A stretch of 64,000 bases of DNA, from assembly GCA_017482385.1 (NCBI GenBank), contig JAFUNI010000016.1, positions 310,001-374,000 on the forward strand, in the 5' to 3' direction. The position numbers were made by a program, and so were the translations under genes. Numbering within the stretch: the stretch's first letter is position 1; every line of letters begins with the position of its first letter. Source of the DNA: Oscillospiraceae bacterium (GTDB lineage Bacteria > Bacillota > Clostridia > Oscillospirales > Oscillospiraceae). Shown here one piece after another: positions 17,473 through 27,083 of this stretch. Below the pieces are notes generated by a model that was given only the letters and a program-made list of their open reading frames with translations, was not told the origin of the DNA and did not search any database.

Positions 17473-18270
17473 ATGTCTGACCAGCCCCACAGTATTGTTT
17501 CGGTAAATCTGGATGAGCGAGAGACGGAAAGTTACTCTGCTCCCAAACAAAGTGCCAATACGCTCTTTAGGTTTTTCAAAAGACCTGAGTATCTTTTTGA
17601 AGCATTAAGAAGACGTGCCATGATTCCGCGCTATTATGGTGAAAACGTCGATTACCTGAACATCGGGTTTCACCAAATTGCTTATCCGATGGTTTGCTTT
17701 TGTGACATTACTGTGCACCGCCTGGGTGATCACATGAGCCTATACGGTGGCTATGGTATAGCATTTTCGAAAGAGTGGGGAATTGAGAAAGGCATTCAGC
17801 CCCTTGAGTATGTCAACAAGAATTCGGTTCTTTGTAAGGACTTTTCAGCGGCGTTCACTGCGGCGATGCAGACTGAAGAAGAAAGTCCGGCAGTCGATTT
17901 TCTTCTTACTCAGATGCTTTATATGAAGCCAATTGAAGGCACCATGCCGAGGGACAAGGGCGAGATAAAAAAGAACTTTACTGATGAGTGCGAATGGCGA
18001 TATGTTCCGCATGTATCGACACTTGGGTTACCTCCGGCTGTCACCGATAGTGAGATTGCAGGCGTTGGAGTTTTGAATGCAACATTGACCGACAACGAAT
18101 GTTGTTGGCTTCAGTATGATTACACAGATGTCAAGTATATCATCCTCCAAAATGAGGAAGATTTTGTTTCCTTGTGTAATGTCATAGATGAGGTTATCGA
18201 TGACGAGAACGTAAAGCGGAAACTCATTTCGAAAGTCATACTGTGGAGCGAAGCAAGGGAGGATTTCTGA
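17473..18270 (+). CDS. AbiGi-like abortive infection protein (putative antitoxin)
   Basis: The 265-residue product resembles the AbiGi family: LFRFFKRPEYLFEALRRRAMIPRYYGENVDYL, YPMVCFCDITVHRLGDHMSLYGGYGIAFSKEWGIEKGIQPL (quoted in parts; about 30-110) are the family's landmarks as I know them. In Lactococcus AbiG the abiGi-abiGii pair aborts phage infection, and Pfam names AbiGi the antitoxin. The next gene begins on the base after its stop, as expected for a toxin-antitoxin pair. No active-site residues are known to me. Confidence 0.75.
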   Translation: MSDQPHSIVSVNLDERETESYSAPKQSANTLFRFFKRPEYLFEALRRRAMIPRYYGENVDYLNIGFHQIAYPMVCFCDITVHRLGDHMSLYGGYGIAFSKEWGIEKGIQPLEYVNKNSVLCKDFSAAFTAAMQTEEESPAVDFLLTQMLYMKPIEGTMPRDKGEIKKNFTDECEWRYVPHVSTLGLPPAVTDSEIAGVGVLNATLTDNECCWLQYDYTDVKYIILQNEEDFVSLCNVIDEVIDDENVKRKLISKVILWSEAREDF

Positions 18271-19506
18271 ATGTATTCAATTTTTAAAGACACTTTCATA
18301 AGGAAACCTCAGTTTACTGTGCAAACGCCCGAAGCGGTTTTAAAAACCATCGGGAAAGAGCTGCCCGAAGGGTTTCGCTATGTGGACGATCACGACGGTT
18401 TCTGCAAACTTGATTGTGATGGCACTATGGACATTGTTCCTTCAAACGTGAAACTGCCCAAGGAAGCTATTCCCATTTTTTCTCAACTCGGAAAGTTTAC
18501 AATGCGAGAGGTTATGGCTTATGCTTATAATACTCAGCAAAATATTGAGCTTGTCCCGGATGCTGAAGGTTGCTATTTGGTCAACGGACAGAAAATAAAA
18601 TGCAGTGACTTTGTTGTATCTCCGCTAAAGGGTGCTCAGTTGAAAGAGGGACGCATGTTTATAATTGCGCCACCTTTTCCGCCTCCTCATCCAATCCAAG
18701 TGTCTGGAAACGGATATTCCCTAACCCTCATGGTTCAGCGACAAACGGTGAATAGCATCTACGAAGTCAAGTTTGCATCTGTTGACGATTCTGCGGCATT
18801 GTCTGTATCGTACTTGTTTGACTCATCTAATGAACGCGGAACAATGCAGTTCAATATTCAGACAAGAGAATCCTCGTCAGCTGCAGATGTGTTGGCATCG
18901 AAAGAAATCTTTAATGCGTTTATTGACGGCAAAGGCTGCTTGGGTGAGATCCCAATTGCCCCTAACGAAAAAAACGCAGATAAAAAAGTCTCTGATGATA
19001 CGTTGAGATTTTGGCATCGCATTGTTGATGTCGAAAATGCATTAGGCGTAAAATTCGATATCAGCCAAGAGATAACTTTCGACGATATAAAAACCGTCGA
19101 CATCATGCACAGATGTTTTGTGGAAAGGAAGCCGTTCAAAACATATCTGAAAGACGGAACACTGAGAGGAAACGGCGAGTTTCATCAAATACTTCTGGAC
19201 AATATTGATTCACCTATCGGCAAGCCGATATTGTTCGAGTATGTTGAAACCGCCATAGCTCAGCTACTGGGAGTAACAATAAACTGTTTTGTTCTTTCGG
19301 TTATGTTTGGCGGAATTGTATCCGAGATCGAACTTCCAGAGGATCGTGCTTCGGGAAATTTCTTTATCAAACTTCTTCCTCCCGAAGATGGCGAAATGTT
19401 TTCGTCAACACGATATTTTTTGTCTGAAGAAGAATTAGAGAATGTCAAAGCCGAAAGCACTCATATGGATGAGTTTGAAAAAGCTGAAGAACTTGATAAA
19501 TACTGA
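18271..19506 (+). CDS. AbiGii-like abortive infection protein (putative toxin)
   Basis: The 411-residue product starts MYSIFKDTFIRKPQFTV and has ELPEGFRYVDDHDGFCKL near 30-47, a beginning I associate with the AbiGii_2 family (putative toxin partner of AbiGi). The rest shows no catalytic motif I can name with confidence. Its start abuts the stop of the AbiGi-like gene, and a strong hairpin follows its stop, so the pair is a self-contained transcription unit. Family assignment is from memory of N-terminal features and context. Confidence 0.65.
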   Translation: MYSIFKDTFIRKPQFTVQTPEAVLKTIGKELPEGFRYVDDHDGFCKLDCDGTMDIVPSNVKLPKEAIPIFSQLGKFTMREVMAYAYNTQQNIELVPDAEGCYLVNGQKIKCSDFVVSPLKGAQLKEGRMFIIAPPFPPPHPIQVSGNGYSLTLMVQRQTVNSIYEVKFASVDDSAALSVSYLFDSSNERGTMQFNIQTRESSSAADVLASKEIFNAFIDGKGCLGEIPIAPNEKNADKKVSDDTLRFWHRIVDVENALGVKFDISQEITFDDIKTVDIMHRCFVERKPFKTYLKDGTLRGNGEFHQILLDNIDSPIGKPILFEYVETAIAQLLGVTINCFVLSVMFGGIVSEIELPEDRASGNFFIKLLPPEDGEMFSSTRYFLSEEELENVKAESTHMDEFEKAEELDKY

Positions 19507-19510
19507 TTTT

Positions 19511-19547
19511 AAAGGGCTATGCGTTCTACGGTAACGCATAGCCCTTT
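19511..19547. terminator. Bidirectional terminator-like hairpin
   Basis: A 15-bp perfect stem AAAGGGCTATGCGTT/AACGCATAGCCCTTT (19511-19525 with 19533-19547) closes the AbiG-type operon. It could also end transcription of the helicase operon arriving on the other strand. Confidence 0.85.
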
Positions 19548-19583
19548 GTCGTAAATATTGGCGAAAACATACTTGGCAAGCAG

Positions 19584-19665
19584 TGCACGACGGTACCCAC
19601 TCGTGCATTTTGTGAAATTCCGGCTCCGCTGACATTTCACAAAATCTTGCTGGGCAACATCCCAG
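19584..19665. repeat. Cluster of three intergenic hairpins
   Basis: Three consecutive stems fill the gap before the helicase stop: TGCACGA/TCGTGCA (19584-19590, 19601-19607), a perfect 12-bp stem ATTTTGTGAAAT/ATTTCACAAAAT (19607-19618, 19634-19645) and CTGGG/CCCAG (19650-19654, 19661-19665). I have an impression of seeing similar strings in other clostridial mobile elements, so it may be a dispersed element or a processed 3' UTR. Confidence 0.6.
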
Positions 19666-19713
19666 ACCCTTTAACAATTTCAAAGAAATTGGCTGCGCAC
19701 CTGTGGCGCTTTA

Positions 19714-22700
19714 TCAAGATTTTTTGGAGAACGGACTCAAGTCAATGAACAGCTTTTTCAATTCTTCTGTATCGCTGCATTCCTTGAATATGTACTCCAG
19801 TAGTTCTTCCTGCCGCGCCTGTCCCAAGGTCAACCGGTACAGAGAAAGGATCTTTATTAGACGCTCGTAGGTAATCTCATCCTTGCTCATGGGATACATG
19901 GGAACGATGCGTTCGATTTTGATTTTCTGATTTTCACCGAAGCACCAGAACGGAACAAGATCGGATTGATGTTCTTTCTTTTCGGCCTGCGCCGCATGGA
20001 ACATTTCACTCCAGACATCTGCTGTAAAAGAAATATCACCATAGTGAGCCGCAACATTCTGCCGGATCGCAAGACACTTGAATCGATTGATACGCCCCTC
20101 GCGCTGCTCCAAATCAATCGGGTTATTGGGCAAATTCCAGTGCATGATTTTTCGGCAGTAGTTGTGGAAGTCCAAGCCTTCCTGTCCGATGGATGTAGAA
20201 GCCAGAACAAACGGCTTCAACGGGCTGTTAAACGCACCACGGATACTGTCCTTACGGCTGGATTTCTTCGCATCATCACCGTCAGTAACAAAACCGACGG
20301 CATAATGCGCTCTCATGAGATTTCGCTTGCGCTCACCCTGCACACGATTTCGGAAAGTGTTAAAGGTGTCAACCTCATAAGATGCTGTATGTATCCGCAG
20401 ATCATTCAGCATGATATTTTGAATTCTACCATCACGCTTGTCATCCTCTGAGAAGCTGACACTCTCTCGGATCAAATGGTAGTATTCGTCAAACATGGCC
20501 TGAAAGCATCCGTCCTTGCAGTAGAGCAATACATCCTGCCAATGGGTATTGTCATCTGCCTTTTTGGTATGGAACTGCTCGGCAGCCAATTCCACAATCG
20601 CGGTAGATTCGGTGGAATTGAAATAGTTAACAAATACCTTTGCCAAGGAAGTAGCATAGGCAACATTGCCGCCGTTGGTACGGTAAACGCAAATGGCAGG
20701 AGAACCCAACACCATGTCGGTCAGGGTGTTCAACAGATCTTCCGGCATACGTCCAAGCTCAAGCTGTGCTTCATCCGAAACATACTGACGCAGACGATCA
20801 AGATGCAGATGAAATGCTTTGTTTCCACGGTCGCTGCTGATTGCTTCTTCAACTTCTCCATCATCCTGACGCATCGCTTCTTCCAGCGATGTGATCCAGT
20901 TGTTCACCCATTCATGTCCATCCATAAGCATCGGAGCCAAATAGTACCACTTCGCATCTTCTGGTCCGCTTTCAGTTTGCTGATAGCGTCTGAGTCCCGA
21001 AAGTTTTGTGCGCAGCTCGGCTTTGATTTGCCTTTCAATATCTGCAAGGGTATGACCTTGGTTCAATGACTGGATGGGGGTGTAAAGTGCGGCCAAGGTT
21101 TTGGATGGATACAGCAAACAGAACAAACTCATCTTCTGCGGTTCGCCGCCGGAGAGAGAAAACTGTAACCGGTGATAGGGGTAACGGTACTTGGCGTTGT
21201 ATCGGGTATTTTTCCTATCAACATTCTTCGCCATGCCTGAGAGTTTGCCAACGGTTCGGCGTTCAGCTTCGTAGGAAATCAAAGCGCCAATCATACGAGG
21301 AACCATTTCCCACGCAGAGAAGACAAGCACTTTGGAGAAATCCGCGCTGTCGCGATAAGCTCCCTGCAGGGCATAGTAGGGTTTACTCGGAGGAACCCAC
21401 AAATAGAGTTCTGCATTACCGGTAAAGGCAACCTCTTTCAACTTTTCCAAACGAGCATTGGTCGCCGGTAACTTTCTATAGTCATTGATATGGGACGGAC
21501 TGATCCACAACAAATCACTTCGGGCCTTATCCACTTCGTCCGGTTTGGAAGCAAAATGTTTCTCAATGTTTTGCTTAACTTTATAGTTCCGCATAAAGGA
21601 CATGAGATATGGACAGCTCTTTACATAGTCCAACGGCAAAGTGAAGTTTACACCGATTGCTTTCAAAAGATTACCAGCCTCAATGTAGGATAGAATATCC
21701 TTGTCACTGATAGTAAGCGGAGTTTTTACGCTGCTGTCATCCGTATAGTCACCGGAATCCATAACAGACACACGCTCGGTGCGGCATACTCCTGCATACA
21801 TAGCATCTTCTGCGGCGTTCTTCACTTGAAGCATTGTCGTATTTCCATCACTCATCTCGTGGAGAGCAACAGAATAATCAGACCATACCCTGTGGAATTC
21901 GGATTTCTTATCCTCGAACAGGAAGTCCATGACCTGCAGGAATTCCGAATAATGCTCGTCCAACTGCGCCTCATCAATTTCATCCAAAGTGGAATAGAGC
22001 TTGTACGGGGTGGCGGACAAAAGCAGGATACGGGTGCTGTCACCACTGAGAAACTTCTGTGCCAGAATACCAGTTTCGGAATCCTGATTCGAGTTCAGCA
22101 AAAACTTGAATCTCTGAAACTCGTCCATAATGACCAGATCCGGATTCAGCATTTCCGTGCTAATTCTTGCAAACATGACACGGAGCGTATTCAGAATAAC
22201 GACATCCTTGTATGGGGAGCTGTTGTTCCTGCGCTTGGTGCAATGCTCAACCAGCATATCAAGGAAGGGCCGTTCCTTGTCATATGCATACAGCCGGTTG
22301 ATAATGTTGGCAGGATAGTCGCCATTTGTTTGTGTTTCGCAGTCGGCAACCTTTTGCTTATACCAATCCTTTGCCCAGGAGTTCCATGCGCCTTCTGCGA
22401 AGTACACAAACATCTTTTCCAGTTCGTGCAGATGCGGAGCCAGTTCAGGAAGTCTGCTCAACACAGCAAACATCAGTGCTCGCTCACTGACCGTACCTCC
22501 GCCGTTGGTGAGACGGAAGGAGGTGTCGGGAGTCAATGGAATCAACTGTATGAAGCCCTCTCTCAGACTTTCGTCGGCTTCCTGTTCTGTAATTTTCAGG
22601 TGCAGCATGGAGAGTCTGGTATCTGATACCCCTTCGATCTTAGCAGTATTCGATACCTTCAACTTTTGAATGTTTTGATTGGCGATACTGGTGTTGGAGC

Positions 22701-22932
22701 AGATGTATACCACCTTCAGCAGATCGTCGCCTTCCTCTATGCGGAGTCGGGCTGTCTTGACGATAGCGCCACGGGCAATCAACGTTTTCCCCATGCCAAC
22801 TTCGTCTGCGATCAAAACACGGTTTTGTCCGTTCCGAAAAAGATAATCGATTCGTTCGACTGTCGCTCGCTGAAAGTCCTTCAGACTTCCCATTGTCTTT
22901 GCTTCAGTTGCGTCGATATTAAATTTTGCCAT
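19714..22932 (-). CDS. Large SF2 (SNF2-like) helicase, candidate defence effector
   Basis: The product is 1072 residues from ATG 22932 (AGGGG 8 bases upstream; a GTG 9 bases earlier overlaps that site). Motif I is IADEVGMGKTL (about 41-51), motif II MDEFQRF (about 269-275), motif III LLSATPYKL, and motif VI LEQREGRINR near 955. About 220 residues separate motifs I and II, a long insertion for SF2. ATP-driven translocation on nucleic acid is expected. It is last in an operon with a WYL regulator, a DUF6361-like and a PLD-like protein, a setting typical of phage defence. Confidence 0.88.
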   Translation of the reverse strand: MAKFNIDATEAKTMGSLKDFQRATVERIDYLFRNGQNRVLIADEVGMGKTLIARGAIVKTARLRIEEGDDLLKVVYICSNTSIANQNIQKLKVSNTAKIEGVSDTRLSMLHLKITEQEADESLREGFIQLIPLTPDTSFRLTNGGGTVSERALMFAVLSRLPELAPHLHELEKMFVYFAEGAWNSWAKDWYKQKVADCETQTNGDYPANIINRLYAYDKERPFLDMLVEHCTKRRNNSSPYKDVVILNTLRVMFARISTEMLNPDLVIMDEFQRFKFLLNSNQDSETGILAQKFLSGDSTRILLLSATPYKLYSTLDEIDEAQLDEHYSEFLQVMDFLFEDKKSEFHRVWSDYSVALHEMSDGNTTMLQVKNAAEDAMYAGVCRTERVSVMDSGDYTDDSSVKTPLTISDKDILSYIEAGNLLKAIGVNFTLPLDYVKSCPYLMSFMRNYKVKQNIEKHFASKPDEVDKARSDLLWISPSHINDYRKLPATNARLEKLKEVAFTGNAELYLWVPPSKPYYALQGAYRDSADFSKVLVFSAWEMVPRMIGALISYEAERRTVGKLSGMAKNVDRKNTRYNAKYRYPYHRLQFSLSGGEPQKMSLFCLLYPSKTLAALYTPIQSLNQGHTLADIERQIKAELRTKLSGLRRYQQTESGPEDAKWYYLAPMLMDGHEWVNNWITSLEEAMRQDDGEVEEAISSDRGNKAFHLHLDRLRQYVSDEAQLELGRMPEDLLNTLTDMVLGSPAICVYRTNGGNVAYATSLAKVFVNYFNSTESTAIVELAAEQFHTKKADDNTHWQDVLLYCKDGCFQAMFDEYYHLIRESVSFSEDDKRDGRIQNIMLNDLRIHTASYEVDTFNTFRNRVQGERKRNLMRAHYAVGFVTDGDDAKKSSRKDSIRGAFNSPLKPFVLASTSIGQEGLDFHNYCRKIMHWNLPNNPIDLEQREGRINRFKCLAIRQNVAAHYGDISFTADVWSEMFHAAQAEKKEHQSDLVPFWCFGENQKIKIERIVPMYPMSKDEITYERLIKILSLYRLTLGQARQEELLEYIFKECSDTEELKKLFIDLSPFSKKS

Positions 22933-22954
22933 GTCAATCACCCCTGAATCAAAG

Positions 22955-24790
22955 TTATTTCAGCTTCAATGTTTTTCTGAAAGTCTCGTACAGTTCACGG
23001 AATTCATCGGGGACAATACCCTCATCCGTAATCATGTTCAGAAGATATCCGATTTCATTCAATCGCTTGGGATCTTCCAATGCTGTTTTCAGCATTTTTT
23101 CATATAGCGCTGGGAAATGCTCATGCTCATCATTCCACACACCGGAAGATTTGAGCTTTCTGTCCTCCATTAACGAGAGCAGATAATCATCCCCCAGGAC
23201 GAACGCAACATACTCTACAAAAGAGCGCTTGTCCTTTACTACGCTATTTACAACGGCATTTTCTCTGGCGTCAGGAATACCGGAGGTTGGAATCATAATA
23301 ATGCGCTCAATCGCAACATCGTCTGAGACCACCTTGAGCATATAGAACTCCGAAAGCTGCAGCAAATCCAGCTGTGAAAAATGCATGGAGTTGGTTAACG
23401 TCATAGGTACATCCCTGCGGAACGGAGTCAAATACATCTGAGCATCCGGTAAGGTTCCCCCGATTTCAAGCGTCACATTGTACTTCTCTCCGCGTTCCGC
23501 TACAGTAGCGTGCATCGGCAGACGGCAGACGGTTTTGATGATCTGTTCCAATTGATTCGTCGTTTCTGCAGCAGCGTCTTCCTTGCCTTCAGTTGCTTCA
23601 CACAGCTCAAAGGGGTTCTGCGGGTCATCTTCTTTTCCGCAGAAAATGTCCTTCAAAAAGAACTCTGTGTTGTAATAACGATTTTTGGTGCGTAGGCGAA
23701 TCATCATTTCCACATTTTTGTTGACTGCGGAATAGGTGGCATTCATGGAACCGAGATACAGGTCTACATCCGAGTATTTCTTGCGAAGATAAATCTTTGC
23801 GTGGATATCCTGTTTCTGCTTATTTTCGTCCTGATCGGAAATTGCTTCTTCGCCATCCACAATATCGTCTTTCAAAGCATATATACGAAACTGATCAGAT
23901 TGCTCTTTCGTAAATTTGGAAAGTTCCGATTTGCGTGTTACCAGCACACGGGTCGTTCCGGTCAAAGAATGCTCCGGCTTGTTCCAGTAATCAATCAGAC
24001 TACCAGAAAGAAACGGTGAGAACACGACAAGCTCATGGAAGGTATAATCTGCGGCATAGGTATTGCTGCAAAACAGGGGATCGTTGCCCATATCATAAGC
24101 ATTGGGGCCAATGCCCAAAGGCATGATCTCGAAATCCTCACCGAATTCCTTGGAGTCGGTGGTAAAGGAGAACGAAGACAGTTCCTCGGCCAAACGGCGC
24201 AGACTACTCCGTTTGCCGCGAGCATTCTGGCTTGTGCTTTTTACTTGGTCACGAAGGAACTCAAGATAGTGCACCAACGGTTTCGATTTACGGGCTGCTT
24301 TTACACCCTTGGAACTGTCCATAGAAAAGCAAACATCCCAGCTTCTGTCAAAGGTTAGATTGCGGCTCATCACCGCAAAACGATAGCAGTATTCACCAAA
24401 GTTATTTTCGTATTGAATGAGCCATGTTTTGGGATGGAACGCCGGAAAGTGGTTGATTCCTCGCGCTTTAGGCAATGTCACTGGAACAATGATTTTTTCC
24501 AGCAGCAAGCTTAATGCACTGGGACTTGTGGGCATTTTGATTTGTCCGCCCTCGCAGAAAACAATCATCTTTTCAGAGATTTTCTGCAAGGCATTGAGCA
24601 GGGTAATTGGATTTTGGAGCAAACTGCTGTCGGTATCTTCCGCAAGCCCAAGGGACAAGCACACGGCTGTCAGTGCCTCCAGATCGAGGGAATATGTTGT
24701 ACCAACCGCAAGACTTAAATGAAATCCAGGTGGAGGGAGAAGGAGAGAACCATAGCCTACGCGGTCATGGTTGTCGTTAGCCTTAAACAT
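22955..24790 (-). CDS. Phospholipase-D-like protein, putative nuclease
   Basis: The 611-residue product (ATG 24790, GGAGG 7 bases upstream) has two HKD-like motifs: HPKTWLIQ followed by SRNLTFD (about 125-155) and HAKIYLRKK followed by GSMNATYSAVN (about 325-355). Two such motifs form one active site in PLD nucleases and lipases, and prokaryotic defence systems often use them as nucleases. The second motif's GSMN spacing fits. It overlaps the DUF6361-like gene by 8 bases and is followed by the helicase gene, so the three are probably made in fixed ratio. Confidence 0.85.
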   Translation of the reverse strand: MFKANDNHDRVGYGSLLLPPPGFHLSLAVGTTYSLDLEALTAVCLSLGLAEDTDSSLLQNPITLLNALQKISEKMIVFCEGGQIKMPTSPSALSLLLEKIIVPVTLPKARGINHFPAFHPKTWLIQYENNFGEYCYRFAVMSRNLTFDRSWDVCFSMDSSKGVKAARKSKPLVHYLEFLRDQVKSTSQNARGKRSSLRRLAEELSSFSFTTDSKEFGEDFEIMPLGIGPNAYDMGNDPLFCSNTYAADYTFHELVVFSPFLSGSLIDYWNKPEHSLTGTTRVLVTRKSELSKFTKEQSDQFRIYALKDDIVDGEEAISDQDENKQKQDIHAKIYLRKKYSDVDLYLGSMNATYSAVNKNVEMMIRLRTKNRYYNTEFFLKDIFCGKEDDPQNPFELCEATEGKEDAAAETTNQLEQIIKTVCRLPMHATVAERGEKYNVTLEIGGTLPDAQMYLTPFRRDVPMTLTNSMHFSQLDLLQLSEFYMLKVVSDDVAIERIIMIPTSGIPDARENAVVNSVVKDKRSFVEYVAFVLGDDYLLSLMEDRKLKSSGVWNDEHEHFPALYEKMLKTALEDPKRLNEIGYLLNMITDEGIVPDEFRELYETFRKTLKLK

Positions 24791-25985
24791 GATTTGCCTC
24801 CTCTCCTTTGTAGATGTCGTCGATGATACGTTTGGCACTGAAAAAACGATAGTCCAGATAGCGTCCGCCAACCCATATATCGTTGGAATAATCATCACGC
24901 TTCAACAGCTTGGCTCTGGATTTGGTTTTAATTTCAACTTCACGGTCAATGAGTGCTTTATCAGCTGCATCCCAATCACCTGCGAGAACCGACGCCTTAA
25001 ATGTAGTAAGGAAGCGGCGCAGCTTGAAATTGGTGATATTCAGCATTTCAAGGACTTCGTCAATATCAACTGCCACCATGTAGTCCGCATTACTGACTAC
25101 ATCGTTCCATTCCTCGACCGCATCAGCATTTTGTCCTGCCGAAAGGATATAGTTGTACCGTACTCTGGCTGTGTAAACCAGACGATTAAACTCACAGGCA
25201 AGTCGCATCTGATGTTCCATCTCTTTAGGAACTTTAGCATGCAAATCCTCGTAAATCGCCTCAAAAGATTCGTAACGATCAATATCAATATTATTTTTCA
25301 GCAGATGGGAAAGCAGCGATCCGGCAGTATTGGTTTCAATCATACCGCGCAAAAATGCTGCCTCGCTGTGGGTCAAGCCTACCGTTAAGCCGGTGCGCCA
25401 ATCTCCGTAATAATCATCAGGAACGGAAAACAGTTGCATGGAATAGTCATTTCCGGCGTCCAGATCGTCTTTATCACTGCCTTCTGCATCGTCACCACGA
25501 TTGCCCAAAGAGGCGGTTTTCTTGTATGATTGCAGCACCATTGCCGCTTTAAGCAGTTCAGGAATCGTGAGATCCTGCGTGCAGATTCCATATGTACGAA
25601 TGCCGTTCCAGTAGATGTTGGACGGCTTTCTTGCTACCCACCGTTTAGGAAGCACACGCCGCCCAATAATGCCGTCCTCTCCGGGGCAATTCTGGAGAAG
25701 GATGATGCCACAATCTTTTTCTTCCTGGTCAATGCGCTGCAGCACTTTGTTCAGATTGGTTCCGTACTTTCCTTCGCAAGCCTCTTTCAAAACATACGGA
25801 ACGATAAGGAAATACTTTGCTACCGTCTGAATGGTCGATGTGCCGGGGAAAAACAGGTTGGAAAAGGCATCACGAACCAAGCCAATGCCAATTTCATCCA
25901 CTGCACCTTGTTCCTGCAGCAGATTCATAACATCCAGTACTTTTTCTCTATCTTCTTTTGAAAAGTCGATCCAACCTAATTGCAT
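24783..25985 (-). CDS. DUF6361-like protein
   Basis: From ATG 25985 (GAGAGGG upstream) the product is 400 residues. The N-terminus MQLGWIDFSKEDREKVLDVM, then AVDEIGIGLVRDAFSNLFFP and GTSTIQTVAKYFLIVPYVLKE, is what I know as DUF6361. The family has no established function; I recall it mostly beside helicases and PLD proteins. The C-terminal half (LLKRDDYSNDIWVGG, LDYRFFSAKRIIDDIY) carries no known catalytic motif. It lies 17 bases after the WYL regulator and overlaps the PLD-like gene, so it is likely a structural or sensing partner. Confidence 0.75.
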   Translation of the reverse strand: MQLGWIDFSKEDREKVLDVMNLLQEQGAVDEIGIGLVRDAFSNLFFPGTSTIQTVAKYFLIVPYVLKEACEGKYGTNLNKVLQRIDQEEKDCGIILLQNCPGEDGIIGRRVLPKRWVARKPSNIYWNGIRTYGICTQDLTIPELLKAAMVLQSYKKTASLGNRGDDAEGSDKDDLDAGNDYSMQLFSVPDDYYGDWRTGLTVGLTHSEAAFLRGMIETNTAGSLLSHLLKNNIDIDRYESFEAIYEDLHAKVPKEMEHQMRLACEFNRLVYTARVRYNYILSAGQNADAVEEWNDVVSNADYMVAVDIDEVLEMLNITNFKLRRFLTTFKASVLAGDWDAADKALIDREVEIKTKSRAKLLKRDDYSNDIWVGGRYLDYRFFSAKRIIDDIYKGEEANHV

Positions 25986-26002
25986 AATAGCCCTCTCAAT
26001 TC

Positions 26003-26995
26003 TTAGCTTTGAATTGTATTGGCGAGTGTAGCAATCTGCGTTTTGTACTCTGACACCGCGTTCTCCGGAGAGAGAATCTTCATTTGCCCTGCAAACCCTA
26101 ATACCCAGCCCCAGAACGCGGGACTGATTTGCACTTTTACGGTGGCAACACACGCATTTTCGCCCACCCGGATCATTTTTGTATCCTCGCCAAACTTATC
26201 AAATACCACGCCGATCAAGTCGTTATTAAACTGCAGCGTAACGCTCTCCTGCGGCCCGCCGTACATACCAAACAGCTGCTCGGTATATCCTCTGAGAGAG
26301 TCTCTCAGCTCCAAAGCTTTATCACAGACCGCATCCTCAATCACTTCCACACCGTCCATCTTGTCGATGCGGTAGTGGGACACACTATCGTGCTTGCCGC
26401 TGTATGCGACGAGGTAGTAGTTCTCATCGTTAAATACAAGTGCAACAGGCTCTACTACATAGTGGTGCTTGTCTCTCCGGTATACCTTTTCACCGTTTTC
26501 ATTCAGGTCGAAATAACGGAATATTACTTTAACCTTCTTCTCAATGGCAGCCTCAAGATAATCAACATTGTAGAAGATGGATTCGTTACGGTGTTTCAGG
26601 GTGTTGAAATAAATCATATTGCTTTTCAACAGGGCAGCACGGTGTCCGCCGCCAAGGTCAGCAAGTTTGTCGATCTGCTGTGCTGTCTTTTTCTCTGTGA
26701 TAAAGCTTGCAGCCTGCACTGCATCAATCAGTATCTTAAGCTCAGGAACACTAAAGCTGCGATCCTCTACATAGTAGGCTTTTTCATGGCCAACCATGGC
26801 AGACATGACCTCATAACCAAACTCGTTCAATGTGGCAATATCCTTCGTCAACGCCCGGCGGTCACAGCTAATCTCCATTTCGGCAAGCCGCCTGCATACT
26901 GTGGTGGCAAGCATGGGGTGTTGTTCATCCGTTTCCTGTCGAAACATCTCGATCAGCTTCAAAAGCTTAATTTTCTGACTATTTTCCTTTGCCAT
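26003..26995 (-). CDS. WYL-domain transcriptional regulator
   Basis: The 330-residue protein has an N-terminal helix-turn-helix (about 10-65, LATTVCRRLAEMEISCDRRALTKDI), a WYL domain (about 140-220, KHHYVVEPVALVFNDENYYLVAYS, HYRIDKM) and a C-terminal WCX-like extension. WYL proteins sense nucleic-acid or nucleotide ligands and often repress defence operons. It is the first gene of the DUF6361/PLD/helicase operon, with GGAGG 7 bases before its ATG. The shared 16-bp upstream sequence is a candidate operator. Confidence 0.92.
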   Translation of the reverse strand: MAKENSQKIKLLKLIEMFRQETDEQHPMLATTVCRRLAEMEISCDRRALTKDIATLNEFGYEVMSAMVGHEKAYYVEDRSFSVPELKILIDAVQAASFITEKKTAQQIDKLADLGGGHRAALLKSNMIYFNTLKHRNESIFYNVDYLEAAIEKKVKVIFRYFDLNENGEKVYRRDKHHYVVEPVALVFNDENYYLVAYSGKHDSVSHYRIDKMDGVEVIEDAVCDKALELRDSLRGYTEQLFGMYGGPQESVTLQFNNDLIGVVFDKFGEDTKMIRVGENACVATVKVQISPAFWGWVLGFAGQMKILSPENAVSEYKTQIATLANTIQS

Positions 26996-27041
26996 AACAA
27001 AACCTCCGGTGATGAACTCGCGGGGCAGAAATTATGCTTAT

Positions 27042-27070
27042 ATTATAAATCTTTATCTGCTAAAAGTAAA
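27042..27070 (-). promoter_or_regulatory. Promoter of the WYL-helicase operon
   Basis: On the minus strand TTTACT (27070-27065) and TATAAT (27047-27042) are separated by 17 bases. Confidence 0.7.
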
Positions 27071-27083
27071 TCTCAACACGGAT

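Noticed and set aside
19714-26995. Calling the helicase/PLD operon DISARM or Mokosh
   Set aside because: DISARM needs a DUF1998 protein and a methyltransferase, and Mokosh a kinase-linked RNA helicase or fused PLD; none is present. Only the helicase-plus-PLD theme is shared.
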